Source: DATNPX01 sp036702975 (GTDB lineage: Bacteria > Cyanobacteriota > Vampirovibrionia > Obscuribacterales > Obscuribacteraceae). From it: DNA of 64,000 nucleotides. A model generated the notes under the pieces. The model searched no databases. It had not been told where the DNA came from and saw only the letters and a program-made list of their open reading frames with translations. Below are positions 19,062-28,103 of the stretch, one piece after another. Where the stretch lies: assembly GCA_036702975.1 (NCBI GenBank), contig DATNPX010000034.1, positions 1 to 64,000 on the forward strand. Reading direction: 5' to 3'. The first letter of the stretch is position 1. Every line of letters starts with the position of its first letter. A program made the translations under genes and the position numbers.

Positions 19062-19442
19062 TTAGTCAAACTCGGCAATGAGAGTGGGGCGTGCTAACTC
19101 GTGAATAGGGAAACGATAGACCTTTTGCACGCGAGGAGCAGGAGCCGTCTGTGGTCGCATGGCGGCTGTTGGACGGGCAGAGTTTTGTCTCGCTGATTTC
19201 GGCGAGACCGGCTCTTGCACCACAGGCGATGCGCCAGAAGTGAAAGCGTCTAAGGCAGGTAGCACTCGCGGTGCAGATTCGCGCCGGTCGTTTTCAAGAT
19301 TTGATGAAAACACAAACCAGCACCAGCCAAAGCTTGCCACCATAAATAGGAGCAATACTTGGTGCCACGATGCGGTGGACAGTAGGTAGCAGGTCGCACA
19401 GACCCCGAGTGCGGAGGTGAACGTCCGTAAGGCGCTTCTCAT
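19062..19442 (-). CDS. small membrane protein, unknown
   Basis: 126 residues with two adjacent hydrophobic segments (about 9-25 and 28-46) and then a soluble tail rich in Ala, Pro, Ser and Arg that ends HELARPTLIAEFD. The ATG at 19442 has AGGA 7 bases upstream; 31 further upstream codons are open but unsupported. Convergent with the P-loop kinase gene, 25 bases away. No family recognised. Confidence 0.65.
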   Translation of the reverse strand: MRSALRTFTSALGVCATCYLLSTASWHQVLLLFMVASFGWCWFVFSSNLENDRRESAPRVLPALDAFTSGASPVVQEPVSPKSARQNSARPTAAMRPQTAPAPRVQKVYRFPIHELARPTLIAEFD

Positions 19443-19873
19443 AGCGTCTTCCTTTTCTCGAAAAATTGTAAGCCGGCTTATCGCCGAAAGTGTATATAAG
19501 ATACAACGCCTTGATATACCAATAACGCATGACATCGCGTGAAAAGTGCGGCCCTGGTTAATTTAGGCTTATATTTTGAGAACTTTGGAATTTTTTTTAT
19601 CGGACAAAAACGAAAGTCCGAAAACGCTGTGCCTGAGCAGGTTTTCGAGGATGACATACCAGCACTATATATGGTATCGTCCGAAAAACCCCACTCCGTA
19701 GGCGTTTGCCGACACGTCAAAAATTCCACCACCGATGGTGCAAATTCAGCCGGAAAACTCAAACAAAACAGTCACCTTTTTCAGGCAAAATGACCGCAAA
19801 CGGTCAATTCAACGGCAAGGACGTCATCACCGGCGGTACCAGTAACGTGCCAGTAGAAGCGGCGCCGGAGCAC
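19443..19873. other. 430-base gene-free region with stacked hairpins
   Basis: Between two minus-strand genes. It contains three neighbouring stems: TCGGAC/GTCCGA (19598-19619), TCCGAAAAC/GTTTTCG-GGA with a one-base bulge (19617-19651), and ATACCA/TGGTAT (19655-19677). The first two share bases, so they exclude each other. Frames that cross this stretch have no ribosome site. Confidence 0.5.
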
Positions 19874-20452
19874 TTATTGAGCCGGAGCAGGGGTCTGCTG
19901 CCCCTCAGCACCTGGAGCAGCCTGGGCGGATGGAGTCATCTCTGTCATCTTCGAACTTTGCCACATGCTGCCGTCAGGACACTTCACCTGCAGCACTCGG
20001 ACCTTCATACCAGTTACTTTTTGGTTGATGGGTTCTCGTTTCCATTTCTGGTCATGGTCTGTTCCTGGTGCCACCAGAGCACCGTCAGCCGCCTGGAACG
20101 TTCCCAGGTCTGCACCAGTTTCATCGACAAACCGAATGCGAAACTTCACCGCATCGATTTGTTTATCCGACACGTTCTTGTAATTAATGTATATTCTTCC
20201 GTCAATAGGAACGCCGAATGGATCGAGATCTAAGGCCGTGCGTATGGAGTTACAGACGACCGGACAGCCATCCTCTGTGACAAAATCACCCTGAAACTCT
20301 CGAACTTTTTCGCCCGATTGAGCGTATGAATATATAGACCCCGAGCACAACGAAAGGACAACAACGCTAATGGCAACCGGAAGAGCCTTAAGAAACCCAA
20401 TGCCTGGCCCAAAGCCGAGAAGGATTGGTGGTTTTACCTGTCTCGTTGTCAT
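19874..20452 (-). CDS. secreted protein, unknown, 192 aa
   Basis: Signal peptide with a hydrophobic core (LPVAISVVVLSLCSGSIYSYAQ) after a basic N-terminus. The mature part contains GCPVVCNSIRTALDLDPFG and a beta-sandwich-like stretch (RIYINYKNVSDKQIDAVKFRIRFVDETG) that resembles domains describing extra-cytoplasmic beta folds, and ends in an Ala/Pro/Gln tail. The ATG at 20452 is supported by AGAGGA 8 bases upstream, and no other in-frame start lies before the signal peptide. That places its first 83 bases inside the 5' end of the 5'-nucleotidase gene on the other strand. Confidence 0.75.
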   Translation of the reverse strand: MTTRQVKPPILLGFGPGIGFLKALPVAISVVVLSLCSGSIYSYAQSGEKVREFQGDFVTEDGCPVVCNSIRTALDLDPFGVPIDGRIYINYKNVSDKQIDAVKFRIRFVDETGADLGTFQAADGALVAPGTDHDQKWKREPINQKVTGMKVRVLQVKCPDGSMWQSSKMTEMTPSAQAAPGAEGQQTPAPAQ

Positions 20453-22358
20453 AATGACCGTCCTCTTACTGACATTTTCTGGTCGTGACGCAAAAGGCGA
20501 ACAAGAAACGCCCGATTTCCAAATCACAATCTTACACACAAACGACCTGCACTCGCACGACGAACCCTTCACAGAATTCGGGAAATCCATAGGCGGGCTC
20601 ACTCGCATAGGACACTTAATCCGCTCCATCCGCAAAAAGGAACCGAACTGCTTGGTTGTTGACGCCGGCGATATCTTCCAGGGCACGCCATTCTTCCAAA
20701 AATATCGCGGCGAAGTGGAAGTGCATTTGTTGAATGAAATCGGCTACGACCTTTTTACAATTGGCAACCACGAGTTCGATGAGGGCTTGCAGAATCTATC
20801 CGAACAACTTAAGAAGGCGAAATTCCAAATCATCTCTGCCAATCTCGATTGTTCTCAATACCCTCCGATGGCCGAGATGGTAAAACCGTCGGTAATTAAG
20901 GAAACAGGCGGGCAGAAAATCGGCTTCATTGGCGCCGATACACCAGATCTCGAATCACTTTGCTTGCCTGAGAATCTACAACCGCTCAAGCTGAAGAGCA
21001 AGGGTGTGGACTGGTATCGGCCGATCAAACAAGAAGTCGAAAAACTCAAAGGAGAGGGAGTGAATAAAATCATCATCCTTTCTCACTGCGGCTTAGATAA
21101 AGAGAGGGAGATGGCGAAGAACATCCCCGACGTTGACGTCGTCATCGGCGGGCATAGCCATTCCAGATTAGAGCACGCGGAGGTGTTCGAACACCCTGGT
21201 GTCGGCACCACCATGGTCGTGCAAACCGGTAGTTACGGACGAACCCTGGGCGACCTGCATCTTGCCTTCGATAAATCAGGCAAACTGGTATTTCCTGCAA
21301 CTAACTACCATCTGATTCCTATCACCGACAGAATATATGAGGACGCAGACCTAAAAGCTTATGCAGATGAAAAACTGCAACCACTCCTTGCACTGCGCAA
21401 AGAGATCCTGGGATTAGCCGAAACAGATTTCGACAACCGCTGGTTTAACTTTACATGGGACTCACCACTCGGAGACCTTGTAGCAGACGCGGTCTACAAT
21501 GCTGGAAAAAAATACGGCGCCACAATAGCTTTTGAAAATAGAGGCGGCATTCGTGCACGAATAGAAAAAGGTGACATCACAGCAGAAGACGTCGAGGAGA
21601 TGCTGCCATTCGATAATCGCCTAACAGTTGCCACTATCAGCGGTGAAGTCTTGCTGAAGAACCTCGAGCACAGCGTTGCTTTCACCGGCGGCGGCGGTAA
21701 ATTCTTCGACGAACATGGACTCAAGCTCGCCTATGACTCTAAAGGAGAGCCCGGGCACAGATTGGTGTTTGTTCTCGCACAAGATAAGGATGGCTCGTGG
21801 AAGCCCGTTGATCCATCAGCGAAATATCGCATCGCCGTAAACAGTTACTCGTTCTCAGGCGGCGAAAGCTACGATTTCAGCCAGGCTGAAGATGTGAATA
21901 AGCTTCCCGACAAAATGTCACAAGTCTTCCGCGATTTTCTCAAGGCTGAGCCTAAGCACGCAGCAAGCGCCCCAAGTCGCATCGTACCAGTCGTTGCCGC
22001 GTTAGTGCGCCCAGAGAAAAAAGGAGAGGCGGTCAAATTGCATGTGCATAGCGACACCGCCGAAGACAAAATCTATGTGCTAACCGGTGAAGGACTCGGC
22101 GTCGAGGCTATTAAACTACCCGGCTCTGAGCGACAACTTCCAGTGCCCTTATCCAAACCGCATATTATCCACACAACATCTGCCAACGGTCAGACTGATG
22201 TCGACCTCGATGCACCACCCATCTCCGAGTTGCCAGCGGTAAAAGAACCGAAAGGCAAAGATAAAAAGCTCGTGGTCATCATAGTTATGCCGGCCAAGGG
22301 CAGCAATGGGAAGATTCAGGTCTCAGCACCTGTGGATTTGAATGCGGTAAACAACTAG
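20370..22358 (+). CDS. secreted 5'-nucleotidase / metallophosphoesterase (UshA-like)
   Basis: Periplasmic nucleotide hydrolase. After a signal sequence (GGFTCLVVIMTVLLLTFSG) come the metallophosphatase motifs HTNDLHSH, DAGDIFQG, GNHEFDEG, SHCG and GGHSHSRLE, which bind two metals. The 5'-nucleotidase C-terminal domain follows (about 345-550; FENRGGIRARIEKG, EMLPFDNRLTV). A further 110 residues form an extra beta-rich tail. AAGGA lies 11 bases before the ATG at 20370; an ATG at 20400 is an alternative. Either way its start overlaps, head to head, the start of the minus-strand secreted gene. It would release phosphate and nucleosides from external nucleotides. Confidence 0.92.
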   Translation: MATGRALRNPMPGPKPRRIGGFTCLVVIMTVLLLTFSGRDAKGEQETPDFQITILHTNDLHSHDEPFTEFGKSIGGLTRIGHLIRSIRKKEPNCLVVDAGDIFQGTPFFQKYRGEVEVHLLNEIGYDLFTIGNHEFDEGLQNLSEQLKKAKFQIISANLDCSQYPPMAEMVKPSVIKETGGQKIGFIGADTPDLESLCLPENLQPLKLKSKGVDWYRPIKQEVEKLKGEGVNKIIILSHCGLDKEREMAKNIPDVDVVIGGHSHSRLEHAEVFEHPGVGTTMVVQTGSYGRTLGDLHLAFDKSGKLVFPATNYHLIPITDRIYEDADLKAYADEKLQPLLALRKEILGLAETDFDNRWFNFTWDSPLGDLVADAVYNAGKKYGATIAFENRGGIRARIEKGDITAEDVEEMLPFDNRLTVATISGEVLLKNLEHSVAFTGGGGKFFDEHGLKLAYDSKGEPGHRLVFVLAQDKDGSWKPVDPSAKYRIAVNSYSFSGGESYDFSQAEDVNKLPDKMSQVFRDFLKAEPKHAASAPSRIVPVVAALVRPEKKGEAVKLHVHSDTAEDKIYVLTGEGLGVEAIKLPGSERQLPVPLSKPHIIHTTSANGQTDVDLDAPPISELPAVKEPKGKDKKLVVIIVMPAKGSNGKIQVSAPVDLNAVNN

Positions 22359-22384
22359 ACATAGGCGCTCATAACAGAAATGAC

Positions 22385-23608
22385 ATGAACGACGGCGGCA
22401 TAGACACAAAGATTGAGACGCTTCTTCAGTTACTGCTGATCGCTTCGGCCACCTCAATTTCGGTCAAATGGATCAAGATGCCATATTCGGTGGCACTGGT
22501 AATCGCGGGTCTGGTCATCGGTCTGAGCGGAGTCATGAAGCCTGTTTACATGACACCGGATCTCGTGATGGTGCTGTTTCTTCCTGCTCTTTTGTTTGAG
22601 GCTTCGTGGGATCTCGATTTCCAGGCTCTAAAGCGAGATTGGCGCGCAATCTCGGCACTGGCGACAGTCGGCGTATTCGTTTGCATGGTTTCGGTTGCCG
22701 CCGTCTTGCATTTTCTAGGTGGCATTAGTCTGACAATTGGAATGCTGTTTGGCGCAATCGTATCCGCGACTGATCCGGTTTCGGTGGTGGCACTATTCCG
22801 TCGAATAGGAATGCCAAAACGACTAACGATGTTACTTGAAGGCGAGAGTCTCTTCAACGATGGAACTGCCGTTGTGTTGTTCAAGATTGTGCTTTTGATA
22901 GTTCTGTCTAGCAGCGCCGTAAGTATTCCGGCAACCCTGTTTAGTTTCGCCTATGTGATTTTGGGCGGCATTCTCGCAGGTGGTGTGGTTGGATGGCTAG
23001 CTTCGCTACTCACACGCATCGTCGACGATCATTTGATTGAGACTATGCTGACAATGGTCGCAGCCTATGGTTCATTTCTAGTCGCTGACAGATTTGGTGT
23101 CTCTCAAATCATTTCAATCGTTACTGCCGGAATTATCATCGGCAACTACGGCGCGACTGCTATGTCTGAGAATACTCGCCGTACAGTCGATGCCTTTTGG
23201 GAATATGCTGCATTCATCGCCAACTCACTTCTCTTCTTGCTAATTGGACTGCAACTAAATCCACAAGTATTGTGGGGACACGCAAGTTTGATTGCACTTG
23301 CAGTTCTTGGTGTGATCGTGGCGAGAGTACTTGTCGTTTACGGAATTTGCGGGATTGGCTCGACGAAACGGTTGCCAATCTCGATGGAGTGGCGGCACCT
23401 TTTGTTCTGGGGTGGTGTGCGCGGTGCCCTGTGCATGGCGCTTGCGCTCAGCTTGCCGCTCCATTTAAACGGCCGCGATGAGATCATCAACATGACCTAC
23501 GGCGTGGTTTTGTTCACCCTGATTATTCAAGGGCTTTCAATGGAGCCGCTCGTGAAACTTCTGGGTATGGACAAAGAAGAACCGAAGAAGCAGGCCGAGC
23601 CATCTTGA
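22385..23608 (+). CDS. CPA1-family Na+/H+ antiporter (NhaP-like)
   Basis: About 12 hydrophobic helices across 407 residues. The family signature is visible: GAIVSATDPVSVVALFRR (about 121-138, with the ATDP unwound helix) and EGESLFNDGTAVVLFK (about 155-170, with the ND pair carrying the transported ion). Also GLVIGLSG in helix 2 and GGVRGALCMALALSLP near the C-terminus. Exchanges Na+ or K+ for protons at the inner membrane. It lies 26 bases after the 5'-nucleotidase and may share its transcript. Convergent with the next gene. Confidence 0.92.
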   Translation: MNDGGIDTKIETLLQLLLIASATSISVKWIKMPYSVALVIAGLVIGLSGVMKPVYMTPDLVMVLFLPALLFEASWDLDFQALKRDWRAISALATVGVFVCMVSVAAVLHFLGGISLTIGMLFGAIVSATDPVSVVALFRRIGMPKRLTMLLEGESLFNDGTAVVLFKIVLLIVLSSSAVSIPATLFSFAYVILGGILAGGVVGWLASLLTRIVDDHLIETMLTMVAAYGSFLVADRFGVSQIISIVTAGIIIGNYGATAMSENTRRTVDAFWEYAAFIANSLLFLLIGLQLNPQVLWGHASLIALAVLGVIVARVLVVYGICGIGSTKRLPISMEWRHLLFWGGVRGALCMALALSLPLHLNGRDEIINMTYGVVLFTLIIQGLSMEPLVKLLGMDKEEPKKQAEPS

Positions 23609-23638
23609 GCTCACGCACCGCTCACGGTCTCAACGCCA

Positions 23639-24790
23639 TCACTTCTCAGCGGCAGCATCTTCCACAACAGACAGATACTGAGCCGGTATTCTGTAGTGAG
23701 GACTGTCACCATTGAACTTCCTCGACTCTTGCTTAAAGACGATCGGGAAGCGCGAGAGCGCGTTGCTATCTATATTCGAGCTAGTTTGCAACATACTGTT
23801 GCCCGGAAGACCTGCTCTATTGAGCAGGTCTTTCACGCGGCTAGCCTGCTCCTCGCTGTTGCGTCGAGTGTCGAAATAAATGTTGGTAAACTGCTTGCGC
23901 CCAGAAGCCAGGTCTTTGATGTTGTTCTGAATCCAGCTATCGAGCTCGCCTGGGCGATAGAGAGAATCTAAAAGGGTGACGCTGTTCACTTTGGCACTGA
24001 GTTTGTTGTTGTAGAGCTCTGCCTCAGTTGGTATAAAGCCGGCCGAATGCGAGACGATACCGACAGTACCGACGTCATTCAAAGTTTTGCCTTTCAACTC
24101 AGGCGTATGGTTGAAGATGTCTTGCACCATCGCATCAAACTGACCTCTGTTACCAAAATTGCCTTCTTTGGGAGACTTCGACCCTGGAGCGGCCTGCCAC
24201 TCAGGAACTATCAACACTGTGTTTGGCGGCGCGCCTTCCATCTGCTTATCGAGATGATTTTTGTTGAAATCCCCTTCTGCAGTCGTGTAATAGCCATGAT
24301 TGTAGACAACGAGATTAATAGGTTTAGTCGGATCAAAATTCTTCGGAATTCTAACCATCGCATCGGGAACGTCATGTCGCACGGATGCGGTCTTCAAATG
24401 GTTTATCTCATAAGATTGGGAATCGTGAATCTCTACGGGATGGAGATTGGCGGTATTTTGGCCAGGACGCAGATTGTCTTGTGGCGAGCCAACGAACGCC
24501 GGCTTGGGCATCGTTGCCGAGACAGGGGCTTTCTCCAAAGGAGATTTTGTCGAAGGGACTTTCTCCGAAGGCAGGTGCCCAGTGGAATTGTCGGTGCTAG
24601 TTGGAGTCTTCGCATCGGTAAGCCGTGAGGCAGTTTGACCGCTCTCGACCGTCAGCCCTTTAACAATGAAATTTTCTGGGTGCGCATAGATTTCGCTTAA
24701 GAGGTTTGATTGCGTCTGCGCGCAATGCTTATCTCCATTTGGCCGCTCATAACGAACGTCACCTTTCGTGAAATTACATTGTTCGCCCAT
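23639..24790 (-). CDS. alpha/beta hydrolase-like protein
   Basis: 383 residues. The ATG at 24790 has GGAGG five bases upstream. The N-terminal 150 residues are Ser/Thr/Pro/Lys-rich with a short repeat (PSEKVPSTKSPLEKAP), no signal peptide. The C-terminal part looks like an alpha/beta hydrolase: INLVVYNHGYYTT as the oxyanion strand, GIVSHSAGF as the nucleophile elbow (SHSAG, with Ser in place of the first Gly), VTLLDSLY as the likely acid, and GDSPHYRIP as a possible catalytic His. Substrate unknown; HGYYTTAEGDFNKN suggests a secreted or polymer-active esterase, but that is a guess. Confidence 0.7.
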   Translation of the reverse strand: MGEQCNFTKGDVRYERPNGDKHCAQTQSNLLSEIYAHPENFIVKGLTVESGQTASRLTDAKTPTSTDNSTGHLPSEKVPSTKSPLEKAPVSATMPKPAFVGSPQDNLRPGQNTANLHPVEIHDSQSYEINHLKTASVRHDVPDAMVRIPKNFDPTKPINLVVYNHGYYTTAEGDFNKNHLDKQMEGAPPNTVLIVPEWQAAPGSKSPKEGNFGNRGQFDAMVQDIFNHTPELKGKTLNDVGTVGIVSHSAGFIPTEAELYNNKLSAKVNSVTLLDSLYRPGELDSWIQNNIKDLASGRKQFTNIYFDTRRNSEEQASRVKDLLNRAGLPGNSMLQTSSNIDSNALSRFPIVFKQESRKFNGDSPHYRIPAQYLSVVEDAAAEK

Positions 24791-24966
24791 TCGTTCCTCC
24801 GAATAACTCAGCTGACACCCGCAAAGCCGAGCAGGCAACACTTTTCGAGGTTATCTAATGCGACGTGAAAAAGAGGTGAAAGTCACATAGAAAGCGCGAC
24901 GGCCGCTGCAAATTGCCGGAACGTCCCTGGAGAGGTTTAACAAAAGCGGGATTAGGCCCACAAGCT

Positions 24967-26262
24967 CTAAGTGCTTGGCGCGAAGTCCAGAAGTCGAGAC
25001 TCGAGCAGTTTGCCCTCTTTAACAACAAGTTCGCCGTTTTTCATCACCGTATTAGCGAGCGTTACGCCGAAATTGTTCATTATGATCCCGTGGTGCGAGC
25101 ACTCATACAAAACCATGTCGGCTTTTTTTCCTGGTGCCAAACTACCGATCTCATTCCCTCGGTCAATAGCATAGGCGGCGTTAATAGTGGCTGCGTTTAT
25201 CGCTTGAGCATAAGTCATGCGATAGAGACGGCAAGCCAATCCCAATATTGCTTGCATCGATTGAGTGCGCGAAGTGCCTGGATTGTAGTCAGTGGCAAGC
25301 GCTATAGCGACACCGGCATCAATCATTTCATGCACAGGAATCTTCTTGTCGAACTCCATCAAGTGAAACATGCAACCGGGTAATAAAACCCCGATAACGC
25401 CGCTCTTCGCGAGCTTGGCGATACCCTCCGGTGACGCAAAATCGAGATGATCTGCCGACACCACATTCATTTCAGCAGCCAGCTCTGCGCCTCCGCTGCA
25501 CGCAGTTTGTTCTACGTGCAATTTCAACTTCAACCCACATTCTCTCGCTGTCGTCAAAATGCTGCGACACTCATCTACGGAAAATCCAAGCGCATCACAC
25601 CAGGCATCGGCAAATTCGGAATACTTCGCAGCCTTCGTCATCATGCTTTTCACAAGCTCGACGTAACCGGCTTTATTTCCAGCGAATTCTTCTGGTACCG
25701 TATGAGCACCAAGAAATGTTGATACCACGTCAATTACATGTCCCTCGTTCAACCGTTTCGCGATACGAAGCAGCTTTAGCTCAGACTCGGGAGTCAGCCC
25801 ATAACCACTCTTGGTCTCCACGGTCGTGGTGCCGTTGAGAAGCATCGTGTCGAGATCTTCCAAGGCCTTGTCATAGAGTTCTTCCTCTGATGCAGCCCTC
25901 GTCATACCGACTGTATATTTGATACCACCAACTTTGTGAAGATCTGCATAACTCTTTCCGGCGATTTTGCACTCATACTCTTCGTGGCGCGATCCCATAT
26001 GCACTAAATGCGTGTGGGGATCGACGAATCCAGGCATCACCACCCGGCCAGAAGCATCAAAAAGGCTGGCAGGATTATGCTTCTTTATCATCTCAAAGCT
26101 TTCACCGACGTCGATGATCGTCGAGCCTTCGTATATGACTGCACCGTCTTTTATGATGCCCAGATCGTCCAGTTCAGCGCCGCGCTTTGGGTGATCCGAA
26201 TGAGCCGTCACTAGCTCGCTGGCGAAAGCTATTGCACGGATACCATTGTCTGTTGCAGTCAT
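24967..26262 (-). CDS. hutI: imidazolonepropionase
   Basis: Third enzyme of histidine degradation: hydrolyses 4-imidazolone-5-propionate to N-formimino-glutamate. Amidohydrolase fold with the metal-binding GFVDPHTHLVH (about 75-85), KSGYGLTPESELKLLRIAK, LKLHVEQ, VSADHLDF and ATDYNPGT (metal Asp), all typical of HutI. Length 431 is normal. No hutH, hutU or hutG lies in the window, so either the pathway is scattered or the enzyme acts on another imidazolone. A TATAAT box lies 64 bases upstream. The Met start is preceded only by a weak GAG. Confidence 0.92.
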   Translation of the reverse strand: MTATDNGIRAIAFASELVTAHSDHPKRGAELDDLGIIKDGAVIYEGSTIIDVGESFEMIKKHNPASLFDASGRVVMPGFVDPHTHLVHMGSRHEEYECKIAGKSYADLHKVGGIKYTVGMTRAASEEELYDKALEDLDTMLLNGTTTVETKSGYGLTPESELKLLRIAKRLNEGHVIDVVSTFLGAHTVPEEFAGNKAGYVELVKSMMTKAAKYSEFADAWCDALGFSVDECRSILTTARECGLKLKLHVEQTACSGGAELAAEMNVVSADHLDFASPEGIAKLAKSGVIGVLLPGCMFHLMEFDKKIPVHEMIDAGVAIALATDYNPGTSRTQSMQAILGLACRLYRMTYAQAINAATINAAYAIDRGNEIGSLAPGKKADMVLYECSHHGIIMNNFGVTLANTVMKNGELVVKEGKLLESRLLDFAPST

Positions 26263-26501
26263 GATTGTGCTCTCGCTTGCATTCCGTCGAACCTTGCTCT
26301 AAGGGGTCTTGCCCCTGCAAGGGCGATTATAACGGCGATTCTGCCATACCAAACAGCAACACTAACTCTGTCTAACCTCCGAGCCAGGCGGCTCAACCCA
26401 TATCAGATTGACATATTCTTGATAAAAACAGAAAAACTTGTGACGCCAGCTTCACGGCTGTAGGTGTAGAACATACTTGTCATTCCCTTGGAATATTGCG
26501 A
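26263..26501 (-). promoter_or_regulatory. hutI upstream region with -10 box and leader hairpins
   Basis: Read toward hutI, TATAAT lies at 26326-26331 (weak -35). The leader that would follow holds two overlapping stems, CTTGC/GCAAG and GGGG/CCCC, that share the GGGGCAAG segment and so exclude each other. This could be a simple attenuator. The rest of the stretch shows nothing further. Confidence 0.4.
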
Positions 26502-26621
26502 ATGGAAGATATCGAGAACTACACCGTTTGCCTTGTCACTCTGGCAAGTTCGCTGACAGTTTTAAAAGTGATTCAGTCTATGATGAACGGTTGGGTAGAG
26601 AAGAAAATTCGCTCACGATAG
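26502..26621 (+). CDS. possible small membrane protein, 39 aa
   Basis: An ATG-started frame inside a 390-base gap encodes a 39-residue peptide. Its hydrophobic middle (LVTLASSLTVLKVIQSMM) is followed by a basic end (EKKIRSR), the shape of a small single-pass membrane protein. The only ribosome-site candidate is a weak GGA 8 bases upstream. It could be a chance ORF. Confidence 0.25.
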   Translation: MEDIENYTVCLVTLASSLTVLKVIQSMMNGWVEKKIRSR

Positions 26622-26652
26622 TCGTTTCAAGTGTGTCGTTTAAGTTATGTGG

Positions 26653-27999
26653 TTAAGGAAAGCCAACCGGACCGTTCTGTTGAGGCGTTGGTTGCATCAT
26701 ATATTGCTGCGGTCCGTTCGGTTGGAAGTTCTGCTGTAAGTTTTGCTGATTCTTGCTCTGTTTGGGCGGCTTCGGTGGTTTTGGCTGTTTGGGTGGCTTT
26801 GGCTGTTTGGGTGGTTTCGGAGCCTTCGGCTGTTTAGGAGGTTTTGGTTGCTTTTGCTGAGAAGCGTCCGGTTTCTTAGCTTTTTCCGGCTTACCGAAAT
26901 TCTCGGTCGGCCGGCCTGCAGCAGTGAGCAACTTATTCAAATTGACTGCCGCCTCTTTGTAGTTTTCATTCATCTTCAGGGCTTGACGGTACTCGGCTTC
27001 CGCCAGGTCGAGCTTGCCTAGCTTGGAATAAGCGGCGCCAAGATTGTTGTGCGCTTTTTCGTTTTTGTCTTCAGCCTTAATGGCAGCCTGATAAAAGCCC
27101 ACAGCCTTAGCCGGATCGCCCTGTTGCTGATAGAGCAAACCCATGTTGTAGTGTGCATCAGCACAGTTAGGGTCGATTCGCAAAGCGGTTCGATACTCTT
27201 CAAATGCCTTGGCATAGTCGCCGCGCATGAAGTAGCTGATACCGAGATCGGTGTGCATCTCCGCATAACCAAGGTTTTTTGCCGCTGGAGAATAGGACGG
27301 GTTGATCTTCAGAGCAGTCTCGAACTCCGCATTCGACTCGGGACTTTTTCCGCTTGCACCCAATGCCACGCCTAAATTGTTGTGCACATCAACATTGTTC
27401 GGCTCGAGAGCAAGAGCCGCTTTGTACTCTTCGATCGCGGATTCAGTTTTGCCACTTTCTTGAAGGGCACGCGCGAGGCAATACCTCGCCTGCACGTTCT
27501 TACCATCAGCCGAGACGGCCTTGCGATAGAGCGCAAGCGCTTTGTCTCGCTTGCCAAGCTTGCTGTAGGCGAGTCCGGCATTGAACTGTTTTTCGGAGTT
27601 AGACGAATCCTTACGAGCCGCTGCATCAAGCAACTGAGACGCCTGCTCATACTCTCCGGCTTCAAACTCGATTACGCCCAGATTGTATTTGGCTTCCCCA
27701 AGACTGGGGTCTGCCTCTATCGCTTTGCGAAATTCGCCCTTGGCTAAGTCCAACTTGTTCTGGCGATAGTAGATCCGTCCCAAAATATTGTGCGCCTTGC
27801 CGTTCTTCGGATCGGTAGATAAAACTGTTTGTGAGTAACTTGCTGCATCCCCCCAGCGCTGAGCTTGATAGGACTGTTCGGCACTATCGAGTAGCTTGTC
27901 GGTATCCGCCCCATGACTACGAGCGTTGGCGCCCATCCCCATCGCAGCACTCAAAATTACGCTCAAACTCACGGACAGAACGACGTTACGCTTGGCCAA
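26653..27999 (-). CDS. exported tetratricopeptide repeat protein
   Basis: A signal-like N-terminus (VLSVSLSVILSAAMGMGANA) is followed by about nine to ten TPR units (about 30-375) with the usual pattern, for example KAHNILGRIYYRQNKLDLAKGEFRKA and NCADAHYNMGLLYQQQGD. The last 75 residues are a Pro/Lys/Gln tract built from PKQPKPP-type repeats and then a Gln/Asn-rich end. TPR arrays bind protein partners; the tail may bind the wall or a partner. The start is a TTG with AGGAG 6 bases upstream. It stands alone, divergent from the aldehyde dehydrogenase gene. Confidence 0.88.
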   Translation of the reverse strand: MAKRNVVLSVSLSVILSAAMGMGANARSHGADTDKLLDSAEQSYQAQRWGDAASYSQTVLSTDPKNGKAHNILGRIYYRQNKLDLAKGEFRKAIEADPSLGEAKYNLGVIEFEAGEYEQASQLLDAAARKDSSNSEKQFNAGLAYSKLGKRDKALALYRKAVSADGKNVQARYCLARALQESGKTESAIEEYKAALALEPNNVDVHNNLGVALGASGKSPESNAEFETALKINPSYSPAAKNLGYAEMHTDLGISYFMRGDYAKAFEEYRTALRIDPNCADAHYNMGLLYQQQGDPAKAVGFYQAAIKAEDKNEKAHNNLGAAYSKLGKLDLAEAEYRQALKMNENYKEAAVNLNKLLTAAGRPTENFGKPEKAKKPDASQQKQPKPPKQPKAPKPPKQPKPPKQPKPPKPPKQSKNQQNLQQNFQPNGPQQYMMQPTPQQNGPVGFP

Positions 28000-28103
28000 T
28001 TTGCTCTCCTCAGGCTCCCGTTACAAAATATCACGTGTAAGGAGCCTTCGCTGGCCAGTAAAATGGTATACGGTTAAGCCGCAATCGAAATCGAGAGTCA
28101 CCG

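Noticed and set aside
19598..19619. Stem TCGGAC/GTCCGA next to a T-rich run
   Set aside because: The T-run lies before the stem on the plus strand, and A-runs follow on both strands, so it is not an intrinsic terminator.
19706..20233. Plus-strand frame of 175 codons, with an inner ATG at 19790
   Set aside because: Its second half is antisense to the secreted 192-aa gene, and no ribosome site precedes it.
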